DNA from: Schlegelella aquatica
GTDB taxonomy: Bacteria > Pseudomonadota > Gammaproteobacteria > Burkholderiales > Burkholderiaceae_C
Assembly: GCF_026013905.1 (NCBI RefSeq)
Contig: NZ_CP110257.1
Span: 2,626,001-2,690,000 of the forward strand
DNA: 64,000 nucleotides
Direction: 5' to 3'
Below the pieces are notes generated by a model, which saw only the letters and a program-made list of their open reading frames with translations, ran no database searches and was not told the origin of the DNA. The position numbers and the translations under genes are program-made. How positions within the stretch are numbered: position 1 is the stretch's first letter; every line of letters starts with the position of its first letter. Shown here piece after piece: positions 1-7,773 of the stretch.

Positions 1-770
1 CGACCCTCGTGGCCACGGTGACGCTGCGCCTGGAGGTGGCGATCCTGGCGGGCACCATCCTCTCGCTGCTCGCCTACTTGCACCGCACCTCGCACCCGGC
101 GATGCGCACGATGGGCTTCGACACGATGGACGAGGAGCGTCACTTCGTGGTCGTGGACGCAGCCCCCCGGGCCCTGCCCGAATGCCCGCAGCTCAAGCTG
201 CTGCGCATGGAAGGCGCCGTGTACTTCGGCGCCGCGCAGCATGTGGCCGACCGGCTCGATGCGCTGCGAGCCGCCCCTCACGCGCCCAAGCACCTGCTGG
301 TGATGGCCAAGAGCATGAACTTCATCGATCTGGCCGGCGCGCAGGTCTGGGAGGACGAGTTGCGGCTGCGGCGTGCGATGGGCGGCGACTTGTACTTCCA
401 TCGCCCGCGCCCGCCCGTGCTGGAGTTCTGGGAGCGCAGCGGCTTTCTGGACCGGCTGGGCCGCGATCATGTCTTTCCCGACAAGCGCCGCGCCCTCGCC
501 ACCATCTTCGGCCGGCTCGACCCGCGCATCTGCGCGGCCTGCCGGGCCCGTGTGTTCTGGGAGTGCCGCACCGCGCCGCTCGATTTGTCGCCCGATGAGC
601 AAGGGCTCGGCGCAACCGCCGCAGCTGCCGCGCCGCCAGCCGCGCAGGCGGGCACGGCACTTGACTTTGACACGATGGGAGGCACCACAGTAGCGCTGAA
701 GCCCGTCGGCGAGGCCGACGGTCCCTCACCCCAGCGGACCCAAGGAGTAGCGAATGAACCAGGTGTTTGA
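1..770 (+). CDS. SulP-type anion transporter, C-terminal part with STAS domain (5' truncated by window)
   Basis: Open from the left edge in frame 3, so only the end of the gene is seen. The first residues look like the last membrane helix of a SulP/SLC26 permease (LEVAILAGTILSLLAYL). They are followed by a cytoplasmic STAS-like domain (LRMEGAVYFGAAQHVADRL, then LLVMAKSMNFIDLAGAQ), the regulatory domain typical of SulP sulfate or bicarbonate transporters. After the STAS core comes a Cys-containing stretch (ICAACRARVFWEC) and a low-complexity Ala/Pro tail. The substrate cannot be told from this fragment. The stop codon overlaps the start of the next gene by 17 bases, suggesting translational coupling. 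Family assignment is fairly sure; the transported ion is unknown. Confidence 0.8.
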   Translation, partial: TLVATVTLRLEVAILAGTILSLLAYLHRTSHPAMRTMGFDTMDEERHFVVVDAAPRALPECPQLKLLRMEGAVYFGAAQHVADRLDALRAAPHAPKHLLVMAKSMNFIDLAGAQVWEDELRLRRAMGGDLYFHRPRPPVLEFWERSGFLDRLGRDHVFPDKRRALATIFGRLDPRICAACRARVFWECRTAPLDLSPDEQGLGATAAAAAPPAAQAGTALDFDTMGGTTVALKPVGEADGPSPQRTQGVANEPGV

Positions 771-963
771 AGTGCAAGGCATGAGCTGCGGTCACTGCGT
801 GCGCGCCGTGACGCAGGCGGTACAGAAGCTCGATGGCCAGGCGCGCGTGGAGGTGGACCTCGCCCGCGGCCGGGTGACGGTGGACACCGGCGCGGCCCGC
901 GAAGCGGTGGTGCAGGCGATCGAGTCGGAGGGCTACCGGGTACGGCCCGCCAGCCCCCAGTGA
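754..963 (+). CDS. Heavy-metal-associated (HMA) domain protein, CopZ-like metallochaperone
   Basis: A 69-residue protein made of a single HMA fold. The metal-binding loop MSCGHC (MxCxxC) lies at about residues 10-15, followed by the usual helix and strands ending GYRV. Such proteins bind Cu(I) or another soft metal in the cytoplasm and hand it to P-type ATPases or regulators. A good ribosome binding site (AAGGAG, about 741-746) precedes the ATG, supporting this start even though it lies inside the end of the SulP gene. No copper ATPase or CueR-type regulator is nearby, so the partner is not visible. Its stop codon ends one base before the end of the convergent GGDEF/EAL gene. Confidence 0.85.
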   Translation: MNQVFEVQGMSCGHCVRAVTQAVQKLDGQARVEVDLARGRVTVDTGAAREAVVQAIESEGYRVRPASPQ

Positions 964-964
964 G

Positions 965-2731
965 TCAGGCCGAGCCGGCGCGGTTGCGGCAGGCGATCCA
1001 GCGCTCGAAGTCCTCGGCCGGCATCGGCCGGGCAATCGCGTAGCCTTGCAGCAGGTCACAGCCGAGCTCCCGCAACGCACTGCCGATCGCCTCGGTCTCC
1101 ACTCCCTCGGCCACGGTCGTGACGCCGAAGGCGTGGGCCAAGGCCACGACGGCGCGCACGATGTGCCGGTCGCCGTCGTCATCGAGCATGCGCCGCACGA
1201 AGCTGCGATCGATCTTGAGCGTGCGCACCGGCAGGCGCCGCAGGTACAGCAGCGAGGAATACCCCGTCCCGAAATCGTCGAGCGCGAAGCCGATGCCCAG
1301 CCGCACACAGGCCTGCATCACATCCGCCGAGGTGGCCAGATCGGCCAGGGCCTCGCTCTCCAGCACTTCGAGCTCCAGCCGCGAGGCGCACTGCACCCCC
1401 GCCTCGGCGAGCGCCTGCGAGAGCACCGCGGGAAAGCCGGTGCGCCCCAGCGTGGCCGCGCTCACGTTCACGCACACCGTGAGGTCCACCCCGGCCGACT
1501 CCCAGGCCGCCAGCTGGCGGGCCGCGGTGCGCAGCACCCACAGGTCGAGGTCCACCTGCAGCGGCGTGCCCTCCACCGCTGGCAGGAACTGGCCGGGCAA
1601 CAGTACCCCGTGCTCGGGGTGATGCCAACGCAGCAGCACCTCGGCGCCATCCAGCCGGCCGTCGGCCGCGCGCACTTTGGGCTGGAAGTACAGCCGCAAC
1701 TGGCCACCCACGAGCGCCGCTTGCAGGGCCGCCGTCTGGTCGTCGTGCACGACGAGCTCGTCGGCGTCGGCCGCATAGGCGGTGCGGCTGCCACCGCGCT
1801 GCCTGGCCCGATGCATCGCCTCGTTGGCGAGCACGAAGAGATGGTCGGGACTGCTGGTGTCGTCGGGGTAGAGGGACACGCCGATGCTGACCGACAAAGC
1901 CAGGGGTTCGGGCAGCGGATAGGGCGGCGCGAGCGTGGACACCACCCGGCGCAGGACCGTATCCACGTCGGCGCGACCCTTCACCTCGCCCAGCAGCAAC
2001 GCGAACTCGTCGCCCCCGATGCGCGCGAGGGTGTCGCCGGTGCGCAGCACGCCTTGCATGCGGTCGGCCAGCTGCACCAGGCAGCGGTCGCCCGCCTCGT
2101 GCCCGAAGCGTCCGTTGATCTCGTGGAAGCCGTCGAGGTCGAACACGCACACGGCCACCTTCTGGCCGTGGCGGCGCGCGCGCTCCATCACGGTGGCCAG
2201 CCGCTCGCCCATCAGCCGCCGGTTCGGCAGCCCGGTGAGCGCATCGTAGTGGGCGAGCCGGTCCAGCAGCTCCTGGTCGCGCTTTTGCGCCGTGATGTCG
2301 CTGAAGATGCCGATGTAGTGCGTCGGCTGTCCGTCGTCGCCGGCCACCGACAGAATGCGCAGCCACTCGGCATACACCTCACCGCTGGCACGGCGGTTCC
2401 AAATCTCGCCCTGCCAGCGCCCCGTCTCCTTCAGGCTCTTCCACATCTGCGAATAGAACGACGGGTCGTGCCGCCCGGAAGACAGCAACGAGGGCGTTTG
2501 GCCGAGCACTGCGTCGCGCGCATAGCCGGTGATCTCGACGAACGCGTCGTTGACCTCCAGCACGCGCGAGTGCGAATCGGTGATGAGCACCCCTTCCCGC
2601 GTGCCGTTGAACACCTGCAGCAGCAAGTGCACCCGCTCATGCAAGGCCAGCAGCGGATCGTGGCGTTCCCGCCCGCCTTGATCCCTGTCTAGCGATGGTT
2701 TCACCGCGTGCGGCGGCGCCGAAGGGGGCAT
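965..2731 (-). CDS. PAS-GGDEF-EAL protein, bifunctional cyclic-di-GMP enzyme
   Basis: About 588 residues from the chosen ATG; the frame stays open to 2863, but that upstream part is Arg-rich, without recognisable fold, and has no clear ribosome site. Order: a PAS domain (VLITDSHSRVLEVNDAF, ending GIFSDITAQKRD), a GGDEF domain with the intact active motif RIGGDEF and an allosteric I-site RTGD five residues before it, then an EAL domain. The EAL signature reads EVL, but the general acid/metal set looks complete: NVS, ELEVLE, DDFGTGYSS, KIDRSFV and EGVETEA. Cyclase and phosphodiesterase activity are therefore both possible. There is no transmembrane segment, so it is probably cytosolic. The start is uncertain. 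Confidence 0.85.
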   Translation of the reverse strand: MPPSAPPHAVKPSLDRDQGGRERHDPLLALHERVHLLLQVFNGTREGVLITDSHSRVLEVNDAFVEITGYARDAVLGQTPSLLSSGRHDPSFYSQMWKSLKETGRWQGEIWNRRASGEVYAEWLRILSVAGDDGQPTHYIGIFSDITAQKRDQELLDRLAHYDALTGLPNRRLMGERLATVMERARRHGQKVAVCVFDLDGFHEINGRFGHEAGDRCLVQLADRMQGVLRTGDTLARIGGDEFALLLGEVKGRADVDTVLRRVVSTLAPPYPLPEPLALSVSIGVSLYPDDTSSPDHLFVLANEAMHRARQRGGSRTAYAADADELVVHDDQTAALQAALVGGQLRLYFQPKVRAADGRLDGAEVLLRWHHPEHGVLLPGQFLPAVEGTPLQVDLDLWVLRTAARQLAAWESAGVDLTVCVNVSAATLGRTGFPAVLSQALAEAGVQCASRLELEVLESEALADLATSADVMQACVRLGIGFALDDFGTGYSSLLYLRRLPVRTLKIDRSFVRRMLDDDGDRHIVRAVVALAHAFGVTTVAEGVETEAIGSALRELGCDLLQGYAIARPMPAEDFERWIACRNRAGSA

Positions 2732-2986
2732 GGAGGCAGGGTCGGCCACGGTTCTTGCTCGAAAGAAGTTCGGTGCTTTGGCGTGGCGCGCTGGCCCGGC
2801 CGGCGCGCGGAAGGAAGATTGTCCCAGCGTTCTCGTCCTCGCCGCGCACAGCCGCCCAGCCATTCGAGTCGAACTTGATCTGACTCAATCTTCGAGTGCG
2901 CTCAAGGCGAGCAAGAAGTGCGCCCCCGCGGCGCCCTTTCGCACTTCGCAAAAGGTGCCACGCGAGGGACTTCCTCCCTGGCGCAA

Positions 2987-3009
2987 CGCCGAGGCCCAGG
3001 GCCTCGGCG
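2987..3009 (-). terminator. Hairpin just downstream of dctM
   Basis: A near-perfect palindrome of two 11-base arms (CGCCGAGGCCC and GGGCCTCGGCG) around a single A lies 4 bases past the dctM stop codon on the minus strand. No T-run follows, so it may stall polymerase or protect the mRNA end rather than act as a textbook intrinsic terminator. A second stem (GAAGTGCG with CGCACTTC, 2915-2947) lies in the remaining intergenic DNA before the GGDEF/EAL gene. Confidence 0.55.
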
Positions 3010-3012
3010 CCG

Positions 3013-4338
3013 CTAGCTGAACAGCCACCACACCGCGCCCAGACTGACGGCGGGCACGAACAGCAGCAGCAGCACGCGCAGCACGTCGCTCGCCAGGAAC
3101 GGCAGCACACCCTTGTAGGTTTCGCCCATCGGCACGTCCTTGCACACGCTGTTGACGACGTACACGTTCAAGCCCACCGGCGGCGCGATGAGGCCGATCT
3201 CCACCACCATCAGCACCAGAATGCCGAACCAGATCGCTTTGTCCTGCGCGCCCAGGCCCCAAAGATCGAGGCTCATGATCGCGGGGAACAGCACGGGGAT
3301 GGTGAGCAGGATCATCGACAGCTCATCCATCACGCAACCGAGGATGACGTAGAAGATCAGCACGCAGCCCACGATCACGAGCGGCGAGATCTCCAGGCCC
3401 GACACCCAAGCCGCGAGGTTGGCGGGCATCTGCGTGAGCGCAAGCGCCGCGTTCATCATGTCCGCGCCGAGGAAGATCATGAAGACCATCGCCGACGTTT
3501 CCGCCGTGCCGAGAAAAGAGCGCTTGATCCCGGAGAGTGTGAGCTCCCGCTTGGCCAACCCGGCGAGGAAGGTGCCGATCGCGCCGACGGCCGCACCCTC
3601 GGTCGGTGTGAACAGGCCCGTGTAGATGCCGCCGAACACGATGAGGAAGATCGTCGCGATCGGCCACACGCCGAGCAGTGCCTTCCAACGCTCGTTCCAC
3701 GGCAGCGGCTGAGAGGGTTGGGCGAGTTCGGGACGCACGCGGCAGTAGATGGCGACGACGGCGATGTAGCCGAGCGCTGCGAGAAGCCCCGGCACGAAGG
3801 CCGCGGCGAACAGCTTGGCGATGTTCTGCTCGGTCAGGATCGCATAGACCACGAGCGGCACCGACGGCGGGATCAGGATGCCCAACGTGCCGCCCGTGGC
3901 CAACACGCCGGTGGACAGCCGGCCGTGGTAGCCGTGCACCTTCATCTCGGGATACGCCACCTGCGCGATGGTGGCCGAGGTGGCGACGGAGGAGCCGCAC
4001 ACGGCACCGAAAGCCGCCGCGGCCAGGATCGCTGCCATGCCCAGGCCGCCCCGGATGTGGCCGATGAAGGCCGCGGCGGCCTTGAACAGTGCGCGCGACA
4101 GGCCGCCTTGCGTGGCGAACTGCCCCATCAGCAGGAACAGCGGGATCACCGACAGGTCATAGACGGTCAGGCGCGCGACGGCAGAGCCCTTGAGGGTGTT
4201 GAGCAGCGCGATGTCGTTCGTCATCGCCCAGTAGCCCACGGCTCCGGGGATGAACATCGCCGCGGCGATGGGAACGCGCAGCGCCATCAGCGCGAGCATC
4301 GCCGCGAACATGGTCAGGCCGATGCCAGTGGGGCTCAT
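3013..4338 (-). CDS. dctM: TRAP transporter large permease subunit
   Basis: 441 residues, the usual length for DctM, almost entirely hydrophobic with about a dozen predicted membrane helices. Typical family stretches are present: FGAVCGSSVATSATI, GTLGILIPPSVPLVVYA, FTPTEGAAVGA and GLIAPPVGLNVYVV. It forms the ion-driven translocation channel of a tripartite TRAP carrier, working with the DctQ subunit and the periplasmic DctP protein. The ATG at 4338 overlaps the dctQ stop by 4 bases (ATGA), which fixes the start and shows coupling. The frame extends further upstream, but only inside dctQ. The substrate is probably an organic acid linked to the adjacent aromatic catabolic genes (inferred from context). 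Confidence 0.93.
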   Translation of the reverse strand: MSPTGIGLTMFAAMLALMALRVPIAAAMFIPGAVGYWAMTNDIALLNTLKGSAVARLTVYDLSVIPLFLLMGQFATQGGLSRALFKAAAAFIGHIRGGLGMAAILAAAAFGAVCGSSVATSATIAQVAYPEMKVHGYHGRLSTGVLATGGTLGILIPPSVPLVVYAILTEQNIAKLFAAAFVPGLLAALGYIAVVAIYCRVRPELAQPSQPLPWNERWKALLGVWPIATIFLIVFGGIYTGLFTPTEGAAVGAIGTFLAGLAKRELTLSGIKRSFLGTAETSAMVFMIFLGADMMNAALALTQMPANLAAWVSGLEISPLVIVGCVLIFYVILGCVMDELSMILLTIPVLFPAIMSLDLWGLGAQDKAIWFGILVLMVVEIGLIAPPVGLNVYVVNSVCKDVPMGETYKGVLPFLASDVLRVLLLLFVPAVSLGAVWWLFS

Positions 4339-4823
4339 ACGGGCACCTCCACGCTGCGGCCGGTGAAGTGGCACCAAGCCTGATAGATCGCGATCGCCAT
4401 GGTCAGCGCGAAGCCCGGGGCCAGCACCGCATACACGATCCACATCGGCAAGCCGAGGATCATGGAGGTCTCGCCCGCGTCCTGCACCGAGGTCGCCCCC
4501 ACGGCCGTACGCCACGCCAGCAGGGCCGTCATCGCAGCCAGCAGCACCGCGCCGATGCCGTCCAGCAGCCGCTGCGTGCGCGCGGCCGCCCGCGCGGTGA
4601 AGAAGTCCACGATGATGTTGGCGCCATGCAGCTGGCACCACGGCAGGCACAGCGAGATGGCCAAAGCGATGCCGAATTGTGTCAGCTCAACATCTCCTGG
4701 GATCGGAGAGGACCACAATGCACGGCCGATGATGCTCGACGCGGTGAGGACACCGACGGCACTGGCGGCCAGGCCTCCGAGCAAGGCGAATAGCAGCGCG
4801 AAAAATCGCAATACGACTAGCAT
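4335..4823 (-). CDS. dctQ: TRAP transporter small permease subunit
   Basis: 162 residues with four predicted membrane helices, as expected for DctQ, including FALLFALLGGLAASAVGVLTA near the start and FALTMAIAIYQAW at the end. A GGAG ribosome site lies 8 bases before the ATG at 4823; the longer upstream reading is Arg/Pro-rich and unlikely to be translated. It pairs with DctM to form the membrane complex. A strong 13-bp hairpin begins 13 bases upstream of the start codon, between this gene and dctP. Confidence 0.9.
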   Translation of the reverse strand: MLVVLRFFALLFALLGGLAASAVGVLTASSIIGRALWSSPIPGDVELTQFGIALAISLCLPWCQLHGANIIVDFFTARAAARTQRLLDGIGAVLLAAMTALLAWRTAVGATSVQDAGETSMILGLPMWIVYAVLAPGFALTMAIAIYQAWCHFTGRSVEVPV

Positions 4824-4836
4824 GCAAGACACTCCG

Positions 4837-4875
4837 CGGTGACGGGCGGAATCGACGCAGGGCCGCCCGTCACCG
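4837..4875 (-). promoter_or_regulatory. Intercistronic hairpin upstream of dctQ
   Basis: Arms CGGTGACGGGCGG and CCGCCCGTCACCG (13 bp, perfect) enclose a 13-base loop. On the minus-strand transcript it lies between dctP and dctQ and ends just upstream of the dctQ ribosome site. It could lower expression of the permease genes or stabilise the dctP part of the mRNA; which of these is inference. Confidence 0.5.
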
Positions 4876-4955
4876 GACGGCCCCGTCTTCGTGATAGGAG
4901 GGGTGCGCGCAAGGTGAGGCCCGCAAGCCCGCGCACGCGACCGCGGGGCCCAAGC

Positions 4956-4975
4956 CCGCCCCACGAGCGGGGCGG
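4956..4975 (-). terminator. Second dctP-dctQ intergenic hairpin
   Basis: A 7-bp perfect stem (CCGCCCC with GGGGCGG) with a 6-base loop lies about 50 bases past the dctP stop on the minus strand. No T-run follows. Together with the hairpin nearer dctQ it fills a 200-base gap inside an operon that is otherwise tightly packed, as if binding protein and permease were expressed at different levels. Confidence 0.4.
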
Positions 4976-5023
4976 TCGTCCTCTTCGATGGCGCCGGGCG
5001 CTAGACCGCGGCGCCGATCACGC

Positions 5024-6058
5024 TCACTTCTTGCCGTACTTCGAGAGCAGGTCGCGCGCGTCCTGGAGCATTTGCTTGCCCGGCATGCCGAGCTTGTCCA
5101 TCGAGGCGACCCACTCGTCATACAAGGGCGCGGACGCCTTGATCCAGTTGTCCACCTCGGCGGCCGGGATGGTGTAGAAGGTGTTGCCCCGGTCCACCGC
5201 CGGCTTGCGGCCCACCGCCTGGCTCTCATCCCAGATCTTGCCCGCCTGCGCCGACAGCCCCGCACCGCTGTTGCGGTCGATCACGGCCTTCAGGTCGGCC
5301 GGCAGACCGTCGTACTTGGCCTTGTTCATCGCGATGATGAACACGGCCGTGTACAGCCCCGGCTTGGAGGGATCCGTCTCGGAGTGGTACTTGACCATCT
5401 CGTGCAGCTTGACCGAGGGAATCACCTCCCACGGCAGCAAAAAGCCGTCGATGACGCCCTTGCTCACGGCCTCCGAGACGGCAGGCAGCGGCATGGCCAC
5501 CGGCGTGGCGCCGAGCGAGGCCAGCAGCTTGTTCGTCATGCGCGTGGGCGCACGCATCTTGAGACCCTTGAGGTCGGCCAGCGTCTTGATCTGCTTGTCG
5601 CGCGTGTGCACGTAGCCCTCGTCATGCACGGCGAACATGAGCGGCTTGACGTTGGCGAATTCCTTCTGGCCATACTTCTGGTAGAAGTCCCACGCGGCCT
5701 TCGCACCGGCCTCGGCGGAGGGCACGAGGAACGGCAGTTCGAACACCTCCATCACCGGGAAACGCCCCGCCGTGTAGCCCGGCAGCGTGAAGACGATGTC
5801 CACCACGCCGTCCTTGGCCTGGTCGATCAGTTGCGCCGGCGTGCCGCCCAGCTGCATCGCCGGGAAGATCTGGCACTTCATCTTGTTGTTGGATTCGGCC
5901 GCGATCTTGTCGCACCAGGGCTGCAAGATCTTGGTGGGCGGCATCGCCTGCGGCGGCCAGAAGTGATGGACCTTGAGGGTCACTTCCTGTGCCTGAGCGG
6001 CGAGCCCGGTGAAGGCGGCGGCCAGGGCGACTGCGCCGAGCTTGAGGATGCGTTTCAT
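5024..6058 (-). CDS. dctP: TRAP transporter periplasmic substrate-binding protein
   Basis: 344 residues with a clear signal peptide (MKRILKLGAVALAAAFTGLAAQA, cut after AQA). The mature part begins EVTLKVHHFWPPQ, as in DctP-family proteins. Family features include the stretch LKGLKMRAPTRMTNKLLASL, whose Arg usually contacts the substrate carboxylate, and VIDGFLLPWEVIPS. It captures a carboxylate-type ligand in the periplasm and delivers it to DctQ-DctM. An AAGGAG ribosome site precedes the ATG. It lies just downstream of fumarylacetoacetase on the same strand, separated by a hairpin, so the transported compound is likely an aromatic or ring-fission acid fed to that pathway (inference). Confidence 0.92.
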   Translation of the reverse strand: MKRILKLGAVALAAAFTGLAAQAQEVTLKVHHFWPPQAMPPTKILQPWCDKIAAESNNKMKCQIFPAMQLGGTPAQLIDQAKDGVVDIVFTLPGYTAGRFPVMEVFELPFLVPSAEAGAKAAWDFYQKYGQKEFANVKPLMFAVHDEGYVHTRDKQIKTLADLKGLKMRAPTRMTNKLLASLGATPVAMPLPAVSEAVSKGVIDGFLLPWEVIPSVKLHEMVKYHSETDPSKPGLYTAVFIIAMNKAKYDGLPADLKAVIDRNSGAGLSAQAGKIWDESQAVGRKPAVDRGNTFYTIPAAEVDNWIKASAPLYDEWVASMDKLGMPGKQMLQDARDLLSKYGKK

Positions 6059-6088
6059 GACGGATGTCTCCTTCTATGGGTGTGTCTT

Positions 6089-6113
6089 CCGGGCCCCTTG
6101 GCACGGGGCCCGG
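6089..6113 (-). terminator. Hairpin between fahA and dctP
   Basis: A perfect 9-bp stem (CCGGGCCCC with GGGGCCCGG) and 7-base loop in the 99-base gap between the fumarylacetoacetase stop and the dctP start. There is no U-tract. It could partly separate the enzyme genes from the transporter genes or stabilise the upstream message. Confidence 0.5.
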
Positions 6114-6157
6114 CTCAGCAGCGCGTGGAACGCGACGGGCCGACGGCCCGCGCCCCT

Positions 6158-7483
6158 TCAGACGACCAGGGCCGGCGCCGGCAGCACCGTCCCCGCGCAC
6201 TCACCGAAACCGATGCGGGCTCGACCGGCTCCAGCGGCGTACGCGCGCAGCAGCACAGTATCGCCATCCTGCAGGAAAGTGCGAGTCTCGCCGTTCGGTA
6301 ATCGCACTGGCTTCTGCCCACCGCACGTAAGTTCGAGTAGCGAACCACCCTGATCCTCCCCGGGGCCGGACTGGGTGCCCGTCCCGAGCAGGTCGCCCGC
6401 CTGGAGGTTGCACCCATTGACGGTGTGGTGCGCCACCATTTGCGCCACCGTCCAGTAGGCATCCGCGAAGTTGGACGCCATCAACCGGTGCGGCGGCTCG
6501 CCCGCACGCCGCATGGCCTCGGTCTGCAACCACACTTCGAGCGTGAGGTCGATGCCGCCGCGCGCGCGGTTGTCCGGCGAGTCGAGGTACGGCAGGGGCT
6601 GGGGGTCGCCCTCGGGGTGGGCGAACGGCACGCGGAAGGGCGCGAGCGCCTCGAGGGTGACGATCCACGGCGAGATGGTGGTCGCGAAGTTCTTTGCCAG
6701 GAAGGGCCCCAGGGGCTGGTACTCCCAGGCCTGGATGTCCCGTGCCGACCAGTCGTTCAGCAGCACCACCCCGAAGACGTGATCCTCCGCCTCGGCCATG
6801 GGGATCGGCTCGCCCAGCGCATTGCCGGGGCCGACGAACACCCCGAGCTCCAGCTCGTAGTCGAGCCGCTGGCAGGGCCCGAAGCGCGGCGCCGCATCCT
6901 GCGGACCCTTCGTTTGCCCCAGGGGACGACGGAAGGTCTGGCCGCTCACGCCGATCGAGGAGCTGCGGCCGTGGTAGCCGATGGGCACCCACTTGTAGTT
7001 GGGCAGCAGCGGGTTGTCGGGCCGGAACAGCTTGCCGACGGCCGTGGCGTGATGGATGCCGGTGTAGAAGTCGGTGTAGTCGCCGATGCGCGCGGGCAGC
7101 CCGTACTCGGCCTCGGCTTGATCGACCAGGCAAGGCTCCACCACGGCGCGCTGCGCGCTGCCTTCGCGCAACGCGCGCGACAGCGCCAGGCGCAGCGCGC
7201 TCCAGTGAGCAGGGCCCAGCGCCATCAGCTCGTTGAGCTGAGGCTGCGCGGCGGCTGCCAGCGCTTGCGCGGCGACACCCTCGAAGGGCTGCACACGGTG
7301 CAGCGCTGCAAGGTCGACGATCGCATCGCCGATCGCCACGCCGCCGCGCCAGGGCTCGTCGCGGCCGCGGCGGCGAAAGCTGGCGAAGGGCAGGTTCTGG
7401 ATCGGGAAATCGTGATCCGGACGGTTGGCGCTATCCACCCAGCTGCGCAGGGCGGGATCGTGGGTCTCGTTGATCGGGGACAT
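6158..7483 (-). CDS. fahA: Fumarylacetoacetase
   Basis: 441 residues, close to the family length. It hydrolyses fumarylacetoacetate to fumarate and acetoacetate, the last step of the homogentisate pathway. Visible hallmarks: DYTDFY (metal-binding Asp) followed by HHAT (catalytic His), GYHGRSSSIGVSG, DYELELGVFVG (metal-binding Glu pair) and NDWSARDIQAWEYQPLGPF (Asp and substrate contacts). The ATG at 7483 has an AGGA site 5-6 bases upstream; longer readings lack one. It is last in a minus-strand block after the FAD hydroxylase and a DUF2783-like gene. Homogentisate dioxygenase and maleylacetoacetate isomerase are not in the window, so the true substrate could be an analogue. Confidence 0.93.
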   Translation of the reverse strand: MSPINETHDPALRSWVDSANRPDHDFPIQNLPFASFRRRGRDEPWRGGVAIGDAIVDLAALHRVQPFEGVAAQALAAAAQPQLNELMALGPAHWSALRLALSRALREGSAQRAVVEPCLVDQAEAEYGLPARIGDYTDFYTGIHHATAVGKLFRPDNPLLPNYKWVPIGYHGRSSSIGVSGQTFRRPLGQTKGPQDAAPRFGPCQRLDYELELGVFVGPGNALGEPIPMAEAEDHVFGVVLLNDWSARDIQAWEYQPLGPFLAKNFATTISPWIVTLEALAPFRVPFAHPEGDPQPLPYLDSPDNRARGGIDLTLEVWLQTEAMRRAGEPPHRLMASNFADAYWTVAQMVAHHTVNGCNLQAGDLLGTGTQSGPGEDQGGSLLELTCGGQKPVRLPNGETRTFLQDGDTVLLRAYAAGAGRARIGFGECAGTVLPAPALVV

Positions 7484-7526
7484 GGGTTCCTTCCGGTGGT
7501 CGCTCGGCGAGCGGGGGGCGGCCGCG

Positions 7527-7733
7527 TCAGCCGGCCGCGGCCAGCGTGTTGCTGCGGGCCAGCGCAATGGCCTCGGACAGCACGGCGCGATCGCCGACAT
7601 GGTTGGCCAGGATGATCACGAGCTTGGCGAGGAACATCTCCGCCTGCTCGTCGCTCAGGTCGCGCTGGGCGTTGATCAGCTCCTCGTAGAAAGCGTCGTG
7701 CTCGGCGATGTTGGGTTGACGGTTCACAGACAT
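7527..7733 (-). CDS. Small DUF2783-like protein
   Basis: 68 residues, soluble, no cysteines or signal peptide. The sequence (NIAEHDAFYEEL, then LSDEQAEMFLAKLVIILANH) is predicted to be mostly helical and resembles the short DUF2783 proteins I recall next to FAD-dependent hydroxylases. That family name is from memory and not certain. It lies 40 bases downstream of the FAD hydroxylase and 43 bases upstream of fumarylacetoacetase, so it is co-transcribed with both. A role as accessory subunit or stabiliser of the hydroxylase is possible but not shown by the sequence. Confidence 0.7.
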   Translation of the reverse strand: MSVNRQPNIAEHDAFYEELINAQRDLSDEQAEMFLAKLVIILANHVGDRAVLSEAIALARSNTLAAAG

Positions 7734-7773
7734 GGCTTCACGGTGCGTTGGCAGTCGGGAGGTCAGGCGACGA

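Noticed and set aside
1046..2692. 548-codon plus-strand frame opposite the GGDEF/EAL gene
   Set aside because: No recognisable domain; it is antisense to a gene with intact GGDEF and EAL motifs.
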